Of a stretch of 64,000 bases of DNA, positions 1 through 9,042 are shown piece after piece. The notes under the pieces were generated by a model. That model was not told the DNA's origin. It did not search any database and saw nothing but the letters and a program-made list of their open reading frames with translations. Origin of the DNA: Maridesulfovibrio salexigens DSM 2638 (GTDB lineage: Bacteria > Desulfobacterota > Desulfovibrionia > Desulfovibrionales > Desulfovibrionaceae); the NCBI RefSeq assembly GCF_000023445.1, contig NC_012881.1, positions 1,431,501 through 1,495,500 of the forward strand, in the 5' to 3' direction. The stretch's first letter is position 1. Every line of letters begins with the position of its first letter. The position numbers and the translations under genes are program-made.

Positions 1-247
1 TTTTCTTTCTTTTGGCATTTGATTTGCTTCATCCGGTTATATACTGTCGGTTTCTCGGCAGTCGGCACTTGTTTTTGTATTAGAAATGCATATTTTTTTA
101 TATATGTTTAATTTTGCATAAATAAAGATTCAAATTGTTAGATGGTTAGCTTTAAGGCAAGCCTGCCGGGACTTAGTCGGGATTTATTGACTGGATTTTT
201 GATCCGGGTTATTCCCATATTTAGGGAAAATTGGTGGAGGTATTCTC

Positions 248-838
248 ATGAAAAATATTTTTGGCATATTCGCTCTGCTGGCAATTTTGATTTTGCCGGG
301 GCAGGCGTTTGCATCATATTATTACACCCTTGAAGGTACTGTCGGTGCCGTAAATGATGGCGGCGGCCTAGCTAGTGCTGCCGGTATATCCATCGGCGAT
401 ACGGTTAAGTATGTCATTGAAATTGATACTGACCGGACTGGTTATAGAACCATTGGCAATGGCCAAACTAAGACTGTAAATAATTCGTATTATACTTCTT
501 TGTATTCCGGTACACTCAATGGGTATGGCACTACTGATAATAGTTACTTAAAGGATAAGAACTATAGCTATTTCGCTTTTACTGGGAATGAGAAGTCTGA
601 CGTACATATGAATGGTTGGGGGTCTAGCTTTACAGATCTTACAGTAGGGTCTGTTGTGCAGCAGATATTCGAATCTGCCTATAATTCGGATAACAATTGG
701 ACGTACAGTCAGATTACAGCAATTAATTTAAAAGTAACCAACATTTCAAACACTGCTCCCACCCCTATTCCGGGTGCTGCATTCTTGATGCTCGGTGGGC
801 TTGGTGTTGTTGGATTTGTGAAGCGTAGATTCTTCTAA
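248..838 (+). CDS. PEP-CTERM-like exported protein
   Basis: Secreted protein of 196 residues. A hydrophobic signal peptide occupies about residues 1-22 (ends near AFA-SYY). The middle is polar and Tyr/Ser/Asn-rich, with no family I recognise. The C-terminus has the three parts of a PEP-CTERM/VPLPA-type sorting signal: a Pro motif (PTPIPGA), a hydrophobic helix (FLMLGGLGVVGF) and a basic tail (VKRRFF). Such proteins are processed by an exosortase and usually reach the cell surface or matrix; no exosortase lies in this window. Start ATG is preceded by GGTGGAGG. Function unknown; the sorting signal is the firm part. Confidence 0.8.
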   Translation: MKNIFGIFALLAILILPGQAFASYYYTLEGTVGAVNDGGGLASAAGISIGDTVKYVIEIDTDRTGYRTIGNGQTKTVNNSYYTSLYSGTLNGYGTTDNSYLKDKNYSYFAFTGNEKSDVHMNGWGSSFTDLTVGSVVQQIFESAYNSDNNWTYSQITAINLKVTNISNTAPTPIPGAAFLMLGGLGVVGFVKRRFF

Positions 839-861
839 ATATAACAGACGTTATAAAGTTT

Positions 862-906
862 AGCCGGAACCGTGATCCTTATGGGATTGCGGTTCCGGCT
901 TTTTTA
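862..906. terminator. Terminator between convergent genes
   Basis: AGCCGGAACC pairs with GGTTCCGGCT, followed by a T-run on the plus strand. It ends the gene at 248-838 and abuts the stop of the convergent permease gene. Confidence 0.8.
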
Positions 907-2145
907 TTTTTGGGCGAAAGTAATTCGCCTGACTTGTTTGAGGGTTAGTGTGACAATGCTCACTGCTGCGAGTATCAGTAGAGGCCATATGGAGGAGAAT
1001 GCCAACAGAATACTGAAGCCCGTGCAGAGAATGATGCAGGGTATACGTACGGCAGGGGATTTGAAAATTTTCAAGGCTGCTCCTACAGCGATTAATGAAT
1101 TGGCGAGGAAGAATACATTGGCAAATGAAACCAGCTCTTCCAGAGATACAACTCCGTTTTGGAGTAGAAACAAGGTTGCCATATGAATGCCGCACAGGAG
1201 AAATGTTGCTGACCACGGTGCATTGTTGGCGTTGGTCTTTGCAAGAATAGACGGTAGTTTGCCTTTGGCAGCGAGTGTTGCAATAAGCCGGGAAACCCCG
1301 CCTATAATCATCAAATAGGTGCATATACATAGTGCGCAGGTTATCAGCATGACCATGAAGTTTGCATAACCGCCCAGTAAAGGTTCTACGATTTGAGCAA
1401 CGTTTAAAGATTTATGCGGGCTTTTTCCGATGGAATGCATGGCCCAGCCAGTCAGCAGATATACTACGCTGACGGTACTGACTCCGATAATGGTTGCCAG
1501 TGGAATTGTCCGCGTGGGGTAGCGCACTTCCATAGAGTAATTGCCGATGATTTCCCAGCCGATGATGGCCCAGAAAAGCAGCAGCAGAGCAGAGCCGAGC
1601 GAGGGAATATCCGGCGCATTTACCGGTATCGGGCTTACAGAGTTAAAACCGATGGTGATGAAACTTCCACTGATCAGAATTAAACCTATGGCAATGCTGG
1701 CGATGAGGGAGATGGTGCTGACAAAGGTGACTCTGCGTAACAAAATGAAAGAGCATATGAGCACCATGATTGTGGCAAAGCCTGAAATCTGAGTGGCGGA
1801 GAGGTTGAAAGTATGACCGATGGAATCTGCTGCGGTCATCATGACTGCCACAGGTCCAACGCAGACGGCACAGATTATATAGTTGGAAGCCAGCTGTCCG
1901 GCCTTCTCGCCGAATGCTTCGCGGATGGCGATAGGAACACCTTCCGAGCCGGGATAGGCAACAGCCAGCCTTGCGAAAAGTGAAGCAAAGACTGCACCCA
2001 GCGCCATAACTATCAGCCACGCAGCAACTGACCATTCACCTAGTCTCGCCTCTGCCATAGGCGGCAGCAGAATTACCCCGGACCCCAGAACTGCTCCAGC
2101 CAGTAAACCTCCCAGTTGAATGGGGCCCATTTGCTTGTTTCTCAT
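904..2145 (-). CDS. APC-family amino acid permease (YjeH-like)
   Basis: Inner-membrane transporter of 413 residues with about 11-12 hydrophobic segments. The N-terminus has the APC-superfamily glycine-rich first helix (GGLLAGAVLGSGVILLPP), and overall composition resembles the YjeH branch of amino acid exporters. SD GGAAGG precedes ATG. It is divergent from a LysR regulator across about 117 bp, a common arrangement in which the LysR protein controls the adjacent exporter. Substrate is not determinable from sequence; amino acid export is inferred from family resemblance. Confidence 0.75.
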   Translation of the reverse strand: MRNKQMGPIQLGGLLAGAVLGSGVILLPPMAEARLGEWSVAAWLIVMALGAVFASLFARLAVAYPGSEGVPIAIREAFGEKAGQLASNYIICAVCVGPVAVMMTAADSIGHTFNLSATQISGFATIMVLICSFILLRRVTFVSTISLIASIAIGLILISGSFITIGFNSVSPIPVNAPDIPSLGSALLLLFWAIIGWEIIGNYSMEVRYPTRTIPLATIIGVSTVSVVYLLTGWAMHSIGKSPHKSLNVAQIVEPLLGGYANFMVMLITCALCICTYLMIIGGVSRLIATLAAKGKLPSILAKTNANNAPWSATFLLCGIHMATLFLLQNGVVSLEELVSFANVFFLANSLIAVGAALKIFKSPAVRIPCIILCTGFSILLAFSSIWPLLILAAVSIVTLTLKQVRRITFAQK

Positions 2146-2262
2146 TTCACACCTTCCTGAATTTAGTGCGCAAAGCTTAGCAAGGTAATTGCTATCTGAA
2201 AAACTGAATATTTAGATTGAAACGTTCATTAAAACAGATAAGAGTGAGGCAAGGAGGACAGC

Positions 2263-3138
2263 ATGGAAATCCGGCACTTACTTTCATTCAAGGAAATTGT
2301 GGAGCAGGGCAGCTTTATCAAGGCCGCTCAAATACTCAATTATGCTCAGTCCTCAATCACGTCTCACGTGCGGGTGATCGAGGATTTCTACGGGCGGCCT
2401 GTTTTTGATCGGCTGGGTAAGCGGGTGGTCCTGAATGTATTCGGAGAACAGCTTTACCGCAGGGTTTTACCGCTGCTGGCAGGGTATGATGACCTTTGCG
2501 GATTGAAGAACGAAGTGGGAGAACCTGCGGGGCAGTTGCGTATTGGAGCGCCGGAATCGACCATGCTTTATCGGCTTTCTCCGGTGTTGCAGAAATACAA
2601 ATCCATGTATCCCAAGGTAGAACTGATCATGCACAATTCCACCTGTCCGGCTATGCGCGGTCTGCTGCGTGATGGAAGCCTTGATATGGCAGTGCTGTTG
2701 GACCGTGTTGCGGAAGAAGATGAGCTGATCTGCAAACCGCTCTTTGATGAACCAATGTGTGTGGTCCTGCCTCATGAATATCCTGCTGAAGAATTGATCA
2801 ATTCCCCGTCGCATGCAGTGCTGTATACGGAAACAGGATGCAGCTATCGTCAGATTTTCCAACAGTTGCTGTCCGATAAAGCGATCAAGGCTGATAACAT
2901 CATCGAGACCGCCAGCGTGGAAGTCATCAAGCAATACCTGCTTTGCAATATCGGGGTCTCATTCCTGCCGGAAATCGTAGTCCGTAAGGAATTGGGCGAT
3001 GGCAGGCTCAAGTCTATCCCATGGGAAACCATTGATCCGATTTGTGTCCAGATTCTTCATCACAAGGATAAATGGATTTCCCCGGCAATGGCTGAATTCA
3101 TGCGGTTGCTTGAGGAAGCTGCGGTGGAGTGGGGTTAG
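2263..3138 (+). CDS. LysR-family transcriptional regulator
   Basis: 291 residues. The N-terminal winged helix-turn-helix is about residues 1-60, with the LysR hallmarks SFIKAAQILNYAQSSIT followed by HVRVIEDFYGRPVFDR. The C-terminal two-lobed effector-binding domain is about 88-290. SD AAGGAGG is well placed before ATG. Transcribed divergently from the APC permease, so the short intergenic region probably holds its operator and the permease is the likely target. The effector is unknown, perhaps the exported amino acid. Confidence 0.9.
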   Translation: MEIRHLLSFKEIVEQGSFIKAAQILNYAQSSITSHVRVIEDFYGRPVFDRLGKRVVLNVFGEQLYRRVLPLLAGYDDLCGLKNEVGEPAGQLRIGAPESTMLYRLSPVLQKYKSMYPKVELIMHNSTCPAMRGLLRDGSLDMAVLLDRVAEEDELICKPLFDEPMCVVLPHEYPAEELINSPSHAVLYTETGCSYRQIFQQLLSDKAIKADNIIETASVEVIKQYLLCNIGVSFLPEIVVRKELGDGRLKSIPWETIDPICVQILHHKDKWISPAMAEFMRLLEEAAVEWG

Positions 3139-3225
3139 GCTCCTTCGTCTAAACTTGTTATCTCCATTCAATTGGAATAAGTTGGCGTAAAAGTAATTAT
3201 TAAAGCAAAAAAGGAGCACCGGAAT

Positions 3226-3669
3226 ATGGCAAAACATTACCAGCCCCGCATGCATTCTGCGGAGCATATTTTGAATCAGGTTATGGTGCGTAAATTCGAT
3301 TGTGATCGCTGTTTCAGCGCTCATATCAACAAGAAGAAATCCAAGTGTGATTACAATTTCGAGCGCGGTTTAACTGACGTTGAAGCAAGTGAAATTGAGC
3401 ATGGTGTTAACGAGGCTATTTCATCTGGTCTGGTTGTGACTGAACAGATGATCAGTCTTAAAGAAGCCGACGAGCGCTTCAACCTTACCCGTCTTCCTGA
3501 AGGTGTGACCGAAGTTCGGGTCGTAAATATTGGCGATTTTGATGCTTGTCCCTGTATTGGTGAACATGTAGAAAATTCAAATGAAATCGGTGAGTTCAAG
3601 ATGGTTTCACATAGCTTTGATGATGGTGTTCTGCGCATTCGCTATAAGCTTGGTGAACCGGAAATTTAA
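3226..3669 (+). CDS. Free-standing alanyl/threonyl-tRNA editing-domain protein
   Basis: 147 residues matching the second additional domain (SAD) found in AlaRS, ThrRS and AlaX proteins. Zinc ligands can be picked out as H10-SAE-H14 and C110-IGE-H114, the usual HxxxH plus CxxxH pair. The protein is short and lacks any synthetase module, so it would act in trans to deacylate mischarged tRNA, by analogy with AlaX. An extra Cys cluster (C26, C29, C41) is present. SD AAGGAG precedes ATG by about 9 nt. It lies directly upstream of the glyA riboswitch. Substrate tRNA (Ala, Thr or other) is not decidable here. Confidence 0.75.
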   Translation: MAKHYQPRMHSAEHILNQVMVRKFDCDRCFSAHINKKKSKCDYNFERGLTDVEASEIEHGVNEAISSGLVVTEQMISLKEADERFNLTRLPEGVTEVRVVNIGDFDACPCIGEHVENSNEIGEFKMVSHSFDDGVLRIRYKLGEPEI

Positions 3670-3740
3670 GGTAAATTTGAAAAACTTGTTTACAGAGCTG
3701 AAATCTGTTGCTAGTTATAGACCAGCTTTTTGAATACACA

Positions 3741-3820
3741 TTCCGTGCAACTGGCGATGTAATGTGGAATTAACCACAGGGAAACACGGAATTTATTTTA
3801 CCAGCCGCTCGCCTGGGCCT
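3741..3820 (+). promoter_or_regulatory. ZTP (pfl-motif) riboswitch upstream of glyA
   Basis: The pieces of the pfl/ZTP aptamer are visible. P1 pairs CCGTG (3743-3747) with CACGG (3785-3789). P2 pairs TGTGG (3763-3767) with CCACA (3774-3778). The conserved CTGGCG segment lies after P1. The 3' hairpin pairs CCAG (3801-3804) with CTGG (3813-3816) inside the hallmark CGCCTGGGC. A pseudoknot forms between GGCG (3753-3756) and CGCC (3810-3813). ZTP riboswitches commonly precede folate/one-carbon genes including glyA. Downstream, CGTCTT/AAGACG (3821-3836) and CCTCGT/ACGAGG (3818-3823 with 3854-3859) could form alternative expression-platform helices. Confidence 0.88.
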
Positions 3821-3878
3821 CGTCTTTTTCAAGACGTGCATCCTTACCTCTCCACGAGGTGAATCACAAGGAGTGCCC

Positions 3879-5135
3879 ATGCAGCAATATCGAAATCTTC
3901 TCCAAGCAAATGATCCCGACATTTTCAATGCTCTTTCCGGCGAGGAATCCCGCCAGAGAGCAGGTATTGAACTGATCCCTTCTGAAAATTACACCTACCC
4001 TGAAGTTCTCTGTACCCTCGGCAGTGTTTTCACAAATAAATACTCCGAAGGTTATCCCGGCAGACGTTACTACGGCGGTCAGGAATTTACCGATACCATC
4101 GAAGACATTGCCCGCGAAAGAGCGAAGCAGGTCTTCCGTTGTGAACATGCCAATGTGCAGCCTCTTTCCGGTTCTCCTATGAACCAGGCTGTATACCTCG
4201 GCCTCCTTGAACCCGGCGATACCATTCTGGCCATGGATCTCTCCCATGGCGGACACCTTACTCACGGTGCCCCGGTTTCCTTCATGGGCAAGCTTTTCAA
4301 TTTCATCCGCTACAAAACCGATCCTGTTGACGGCAGCATAGATTTTGACGAGCTTCGTAAAACAGCCCTTGAACACAAGCCGAAAATGATCCTTTGCGGT
4401 TACACTTCCTACCCCCGCGATCTGGATTACGCTGCTTTCAAGAAAATTGCCGACGAAGTAGGGGCCATTACCATGACCGATGCTTCACACTACGGCGGAC
4501 TCATTGCAGCCGATGTCATCCGCAACCCCTTTGACTTCGGCTTTGATGTCGTTACTTCCACCTCACACAAATCCCTGCGCGGTCCCCGTGGCGGAATGAT
4601 TCTTTGCAAGAAGGAATTCGCGCCCAGGATCGATAAGGCTGTCTTCCCCGGTCTGCAGGGTGGACCGCATATGAATAGCATTGCGGGTATTGCGGTTACT
4701 CTTAAAAAAGCACTTGAGCCGGAATTCAAGGAATACGGCAAGCAGGTGCTGGTTAACGCCAAAACACTCGCTGATGAACTGCTCAAATCCGGTGCATCCC
4801 TTGTCACCGGAGGGACTGACAATCACATGATGGTGCTCGATACTGAGAAGAGCTACGGTATTAACGGCAAAGTTGCCGAAGAACTGCTCGACGAGGTTGC
4901 CATTACCACCAACAAGCAGATCATCCCCGATGATCCCAATCCGCCCCTGAAACCAAGCGGTATCAGGATCGGTACTCCCGCCGCTACTTCCCGTGGCATG
5001 AAGGAAGCCGATATGGTCAAACTGGCGGGCTGGATCACCACCATCCTCCAAAATCCTGAAGATAAGAATCTGGCCGTCACCACCCGGTCGGAAATTGAAT
5101 CTTTCTGTTCAAGGTTTCCGGTTCCGGGAATCTAG
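3879..5135 (+). CDS. glyA: Serine hydroxymethyltransferase
   Basis: PLP enzyme interconverting serine plus tetrahydrofolate with glycine plus 5,10-methylene-THF. The PLP-lysine segment STSHKSLRGPRGG is present, as are the N-terminal ELIPSENYTYPEV and SGSPMNQAVYLGL regions. Length (418 aa) is normal. The start is taken as ATG 3879, with SD AAGGAG at 3868-3873 five bases upstream; an in-frame GTG at 3873 overlaps the SD and is unlikely. Expression is probably controlled by the ZTP riboswitch at 3741-3820, so the gene would rise when 10-formyl-THF is short. SHMT is also biochemically linked to the dithiomethylamine ligand of [FeFe] hydrogenase, which is encoded 25 kb away. Confidence 0.96.
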   Translation: MQQYRNLLQANDPDIFNALSGEESRQRAGIELIPSENYTYPEVLCTLGSVFTNKYSEGYPGRRYYGGQEFTDTIEDIARERAKQVFRCEHANVQPLSGSPMNQAVYLGLLEPGDTILAMDLSHGGHLTHGAPVSFMGKLFNFIRYKTDPVDGSIDFDELRKTALEHKPKMILCGYTSYPRDLDYAAFKKIADEVGAITMTDASHYGGLIAADVIRNPFDFGFDVVTSTSHKSLRGPRGGMILCKKEFAPRIDKAVFPGLQGGPHMNSIAGIAVTLKKALEPEFKEYGKQVLVNAKTLADELLKSGASLVTGGTDNHMMVLDTEKSYGINGKVAEELLDEVAITTNKQIIPDDPNPPLKPSGIRIGTPAATSRGMKEADMVKLAGWITTILQNPEDKNLAVTTRSEIESFCSRFPVPGI

Positions 5136-5299
5136 TTGAAAACTCCTTCCTTCCCATGTGTCCGGGATTCCATGCATCCCCGGGAATCCCGGACAGATAT
5201 TTCTTCCCGGGCTGGCTGAAAATTTTATTGTAAATTGTCTTGTGGGTAACAACTTTTTTAGCCAGCCCGGAAATTTTTCATCACCCCATCCTCCAAATA

Positions 5300-5340
5300 A
5301 AAATCGACTTGATCCTAATGGTTCAAGTCGATTTTTTTTT
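5300..5340. terminator. Bidirectional terminator, glyA / PAP2 gene
   Basis: AAATCGACTTGA pairs with TCAAGTCGATTT, flanked by an A-run on the left and a T-run on the right, so it can serve both convergent genes. Confidence 0.85.
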
Positions 5341-5938
5341 ACGGTCTATATTTCTCCGGCAATTTATACTTCAGCCAGTAACTCCAGAGCAGCCAGACTG
5401 AAATAGCCACACATGCTCCAAAGGCCCAACCTGCCATTACATCGGTGGGGAAGTGCTTGCCCAGATAGAGGCGCGAGTATCCGACCCCTATGGGCAGGAA
5501 AAGCATCCACGGGCGGAGTTGGCGGAAGAAAAACATGAGCATTACCGCAAAGGCCATGGAGTTTGCCGCATGTGCGGATGGATAGGAATTGCCGCGCTCT
5601 TTGGTCTGCTGGTAATCAAGCGGTCGGCGTTGCCAGATTCCGTCATCTTTGAAATAGGTCAGGGCGATGGAGTTTAGTGGACGGACCCTGCCTATGGATT
5701 TCTTTATTATATTGGTGGAAAAGTCTGCCAGTCCCATGGTGGCGGATATGAGCAGGATGATAACCAGAAATTTAGCTCCCTTTTTCCAGACTCCGAAAAT
5801 GGTCACCAGTGCGATGATGGCCCAGAGCAGAGCGGCAGAAGAAAGCAAAGGCATTGCTACATCCATCCAGCTCTTGCGGAATATCTGGTTGGCAAGAATG
5901 AATATTTGCATATCCAGCGGTTGAGTAAGAAACGGCAC
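5339..5938 (-). CDS. PAP2-family membrane phosphatase
   Basis: 199-residue integral membrane phosphatase. The three PAP2 motifs are complete: K79-x6-R86-P87, then P120-S-A-H123 (usual PSGH), then S155-R156-x5-H162-x3-D166. About five or six TM helices alternate with these motifs, placing the active site on the periplasmic face. Likely substrates are undecaprenyl pyrophosphate or another lipid phosphate; sequence alone does not choose. Convergent with glyA. Confidence 0.88.
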   Translation of the reverse strand: MPFLTQPLDMQIFILANQIFRKSWMDVAMPLLSSAALLWAIIALVTIFGVWKKGAKFLVIILLISATMGLADFSTNIIKKSIGRVRPLNSIALTYFKDDGIWQRRPLDYQQTKERGNSYPSAHAANSMAFAVMLMFFFRQLRPWMLFLPIGVGYSRLYLGKHFPTDVMAGWAFGACVAISVWLLWSYWLKYKLPEKYRP

Positions 5939-6151
5939 TTATTTCTCCTGTGTGAGCGTTTTCCTTGGCAAGACGGTTGTTTCCGAATAACATCTCCGTC
6001 CGTTGCTGCGAACTTAACTCGTAATTTTTAATTTCAGGCGGCTTTATCGCTGCCGCATATGGTTTGCGAGTATCAATATAAATAAAAGCCCGCAAGGGAT
6101 CAGACTCAACAGTCTGACGATTTTGTGAGCAATCAGATACATTAAATATAG

Positions 6152-7276
6152 ATGAACATGAAAAGAATTTCTCTGATTCTACCTCGTTTCAGCCGCTACG
6201 GTGGAGTGGAACGCTTTGGATACAATTTGAGCGCGGCTCTTGCTGCTGCCGGATATTCTGTTGATTTTATCTGTGCCCGTGCCGAGGATGCTCCTCCTCA
6301 GGGAGTGAATATCATCAAGGTAGGACGTTACGGATTTTGCCGTGCCGGGAAGCTGCTCTGGTTTGTGATGGCTGCGGAGAAGGCACGTAAAAAAGGCAAC
6401 TATAATCTTACCATCAGCCTTGGCAAATCCTTGAATCAGGATATTCTGCGTATCGGTGGCGGGCCGCTGGAATCTTTCTGGGCACTTTCAAAGCGAGCAT
6501 GGCCTGCCGGTTTTGCACGTTCTTTCAAGATGTTTCGCCGCCGCACCGCACTGGTCAATATGATCATCAAATATATAGAGCGCAAGCAGGCTGCATCCAA
6601 CTGTCGCATGGTTTGTGTTTCTCACCGAGTTCGCGATTGGATGGTGGATTCCCATCCATCACTTAGTGGACGGGATATTGATGTCATTTACAACAAGCCG
6701 GACCTGTCATTGTTCAGTCCACTCAGTCAGGAAGAAAGATCTCTTGCCCGCGCTGAATTTTCAATGTCCGATAATGATGTTTTGATTTCCACCGCGACAA
6801 CAAACTTTGCTCTCAAGGGTGTTTCTTTCCTGATCAAAGCTCTTGCCGAGCTTCCCGCTAATTACCATTTGCAGGTTGCCGGGGGGCGCAATCCTTCCAA
6901 GTACATAAAGCTTGCTGAAGAGCTTGGTGTTGGCGAGAGGGTCCGCTTCTTAGGTAAAGTGAAAGATATGCCCGCACTTTACGGACGTTCTGATCTTTTT
7001 GTGCTTCCTTCCTTTTACGATGCTTGTTCTAATTCAGTGCTGGAGGCTCTGGCTTGCGGAATTCCCGTAATAAGTTCCCGCGACAATGGAAGCAGCTATT
7101 TCCTGCCCGATGAAAAGATCATAGATGACCCTTCCGATTATATGAAACTGGCAGCAATGATCCGCAAAGTGGCAGCTGAGAATAGCGGAGAAGCTTTTGA
7201 GTGGCCCGGTGATGTGCCTTGCGGGATTGAGCCTTATCTGGAGCTGGTTGACCAGATGTTTGCCGGGAAAAAATAA
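6152..7276 (+). CDS. GT4-type glycosyltransferase
   Basis: 374 residues with the two-domain GT-B layout. The N-terminal acceptor domain has an early glycine-rich loop (RFSRYGGVERF). The C-terminal nucleotide-sugar domain carries the GT4 signature DACSNSVLEALACGIPVISS with the E-x7-E pattern. It probably adds a hexose to lipopolysaccharide core or an exopolysaccharide. No other LPS gene is adjacent except the divergent PAP2 phosphatase. A second in-frame ATG lies two codons downstream (6158); neither has a strong SD. Confidence 0.85.
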   Translation: MNMKRISLILPRFSRYGGVERFGYNLSAALAAAGYSVDFICARAEDAPPQGVNIIKVGRYGFCRAGKLLWFVMAAEKARKKGNYNLTISLGKSLNQDILRIGGGPLESFWALSKRAWPAGFARSFKMFRRRTALVNMIIKYIERKQAASNCRMVCVSHRVRDWMVDSHPSLSGRDIDVIYNKPDLSLFSPLSQEERSLARAEFSMSDNDVLISTATTNFALKGVSFLIKALAELPANYHLQVAGGRNPSKYIKLAEELGVGERVRFLGKVKDMPALYGRSDLFVLPSFYDACSNSVLEALACGIPVISSRDNGSSYFLPDEKIIDDPSDYMKLAAMIRKVAAENSGEAFEWPGDVPCGIEPYLELVDQMFAGKK

Positions 7277-7301
7277 GTTTTCAGAAAAATTTAAATTTGA
7301 A

Positions 7302-8159
7302 TTATTTTTTGGGATTTTGACGCGTTGAGTTCGTCTCGGGATGAATTTCTTGGACCATGACGTCCTGCAAGTCCCACTTGGCGTATAGTTCTCGAAGCTT
7401 GCCGCTTTCGTAAAGTCTTTTGAAACCGGCATCAAAGATTTCCCGAACCATTCTGCCCCGTTCCGTGTTGGGAAAAACCATACGCCATTCACGTTTAGGT
7501 AATTCTTGAATAGTAAAACGGGACCAGTCCACATTTGCTAAGTCAGAAGTTTCTTTGCCTTCTTCAAAAGCTAAGCCTCCGTTTTTATGGAAAAGATCTT
7601 TAAGAATGGTGTAATCATCAATGTAATAGCGCATCTTGTCACGGACTACCATTCGTATTGCGGCATAGCGGGTGCGAACTTCGTGTAGCGGAATGCCGTA
7701 TTCTTCTCCGGTAACAGGGGGAGAGACTGTTTTATCTATGTGTTCCCGAATTGTTTCCAAGCCTTTCCAGTCCGGTAAGTATTTTTTATCGAACATGGCT
7801 GTGCTACGTACAACCCATGCCGGGTAACGGCTGTGAATATAGTTTGGAGAATCTTTTTCCGTTCCTCCTGAAATATCGGCATTGCCCTTTTCTACGTTCA
7901 GCAGTGCTCGTTTGAAGGGATAGTATTTTGTTTCGACTTTTATCCCTTGATCCGTAAATATTTCTTTCATTAAATCATGGTAAAGACCGGTCCCATTGCG
8001 GTTGGTTACACCTTTCCATTCCTGCGTGTGATATTGAATAATATTGGGGTTTAATTCTTGTGCCGCTGCGGAAGTTAGTGTCGAAAAAACACAAAGAGCT
8101 AAGAATATAAGCAGGTTGCTTATACGTTTGAAATTGGGATTAATGGAGAGGGAACACAT
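7302..8159 (-). CDS. Family-3 periplasmic solute-binding protein
   Basis: 285 residues with an N-terminal signal segment (about 13-34, ending LTSAAAQ) and an SBP_bac_3-like body. Recognisable stretches are GLYHDLMKEIFTDQGIKVE and KGNADISGGTEKD, typical of amino-acid-type binding proteins or orphan family-3 periplasmic proteins. No permease or ATPase gene is beside it, so it may be an orphan. Expression is isolated by the hisF terminator upstream. Ligand unknown. A second family-3 protein is encoded at 58778-59518. Confidence 0.72.
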   Translation of the reverse strand: MCSLSINPNFKRISNLLIFLALCVFSTLTSAAAQELNPNIIQYHTQEWKGVTNRNGTGLYHDLMKEIFTDQGIKVETKYYPFKRALLNVEKGNADISGGTEKDSPNYIHSRYPAWVVRSTAMFDKKYLPDWKGLETIREHIDKTVSPPVTGEEYGIPLHEVRTRYAAIRMVVRDKMRYYIDDYTILKDLFHKNGGLAFEEGKETSDLANVDWSRFTIQELPKREWRMVFPNTERGRMVREIFDAGFKRLYESGKLRELYAKWDLQDVMVQEIHPETNSTRQNPKK

Positions 8160-8207
8160 GCTTATTTTATTCCACTGTACTTATGAATAAGCAAGTATAA
8201 TTCACGA

Positions 8208-8243
8208 AAAAAGGCGAAACCGGATTTCCAGTTTCGCCTTTTT
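8208..8243 (-). terminator. hisHF terminator
   Basis: AAAAAGGCGAAAC pairs with GTTTCGCCTTTTT around a 10-nt loop, 20 bp downstream of hisF on the minus strand. Confidence 0.8.
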
Positions 8244-8262
8244 GATTGTATAAAGTTTAAAA

Positions 8263-9042
8263 TTACCAGCTGTTACGAACTCGTACGCCTTGAGCAGCCA
8301 TGTGGTCTTTAAGCTGTGGAATAGTGTAATCTCCGTAGTGGACAATGGAAGCGATGAGCGCGGCAGTGGCTCGGCCTTCGGTTACGGCCTCAACCATGTG
8401 CTGCGGATTACCTGCGCCGCCGGATGCGATAACGGGTATCTGAACACTCTCGGCTACCAGACGAGTCAGCTCAAGGTCGTAACCGGTTTTTACGCCATCG
8501 GCATCAATGGAGTTGAGGCAGATTTCACCTGCGCCGAGGGATTCCCCGGTCTTGGCCCATTCAAGGGCATCAATGCCCATGTATTTGCGGCCGCCGTTGA
8601 TGACGATCTCGAAACCGGAAGGAATTTTCTCAGATTTCTCAACACGTTTTACATCCATGCCGAGCACGATGCACTGGGAGCCGAATGCTGCGGCACCTTC
8701 GCTGATGATGTCCGGGTTCTTAACTGCACCGGAGTTCACGGAAACTTTTTCTGCTCCGGCGAGGAGTACATCGCGCATATCCTGCACTGAGTTAATGCCG
8801 CCGCCCACGGAGAAGGGGATGAAGATTTCGGAAGCTACACGTTCAACCACATCGAGGAAAATACCGCGACCTTCGGAAGATGCAGTGATGTCGTAGAAGA
8901 CGATTTCATCCGCACCCTGCTCGTAGTAGAGGCGGGCGGTTTCCACGGGATCTCCGATATCGACATTGCCTTTAAATTTAATGCCCTTGGTGAGGATTCC
9001 GTTCCTTACATCGAGGCAGGGGATGACTCTTTTACTAAGCAT
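8263..9042 (-). CDS. hisF: Imidazole glycerol phosphate synthase, cyclase subunit
   Basis: (beta/alpha)8 barrel that turns PRFAR plus ammonia from HisH into IGP and AICAR (histidine pathway). The catalytic Asp of [10 protein letters not shown] and the second in VLGMDVKR are present, with phosphate-binding loops SVGGGI and ASGGAG. The start is ATG 9042 (MLSKRVIP), with SD GGAGG eight bases upstream; a longer in-frame start at 9066 has no support. It overlaps the 3' end of hisH by 8 nt, so translation is probably coupled. Released AICAR feeds purine/ZTP chemistry, the signal read by the riboswitch ahead of glyA. Confidence 0.96.
   Translation of the reverse strand: MLSKRVIPCLDVRNGILTKGIKFKGNVDIGDPVETARLYYEQGADEIVFYDITASSEGRGIFLDVVERVASEIFIPFSVGGGINSVQDMRDVLLAGAEKVSVNSGAVKNPDIISEGAAAFGSQCIVLGMDVKRVEKSEKIPSGFEIVINGGRKYMGIDALEWAKTGESLGAGEICLNSIDADGVKTGYDLELTRLVAESVQIPVIASGGAGNPQHMVEAVTEGRATAALIASIVHYGDYTIPQLKDHMAAQGVRVRNSW

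Noticed and set aside
3873-3875. GTG start for glyA
   Set aside because: It overlaps the SD AAGGAG; ATG 3879 has ideal spacing and gives the usual N-terminus.
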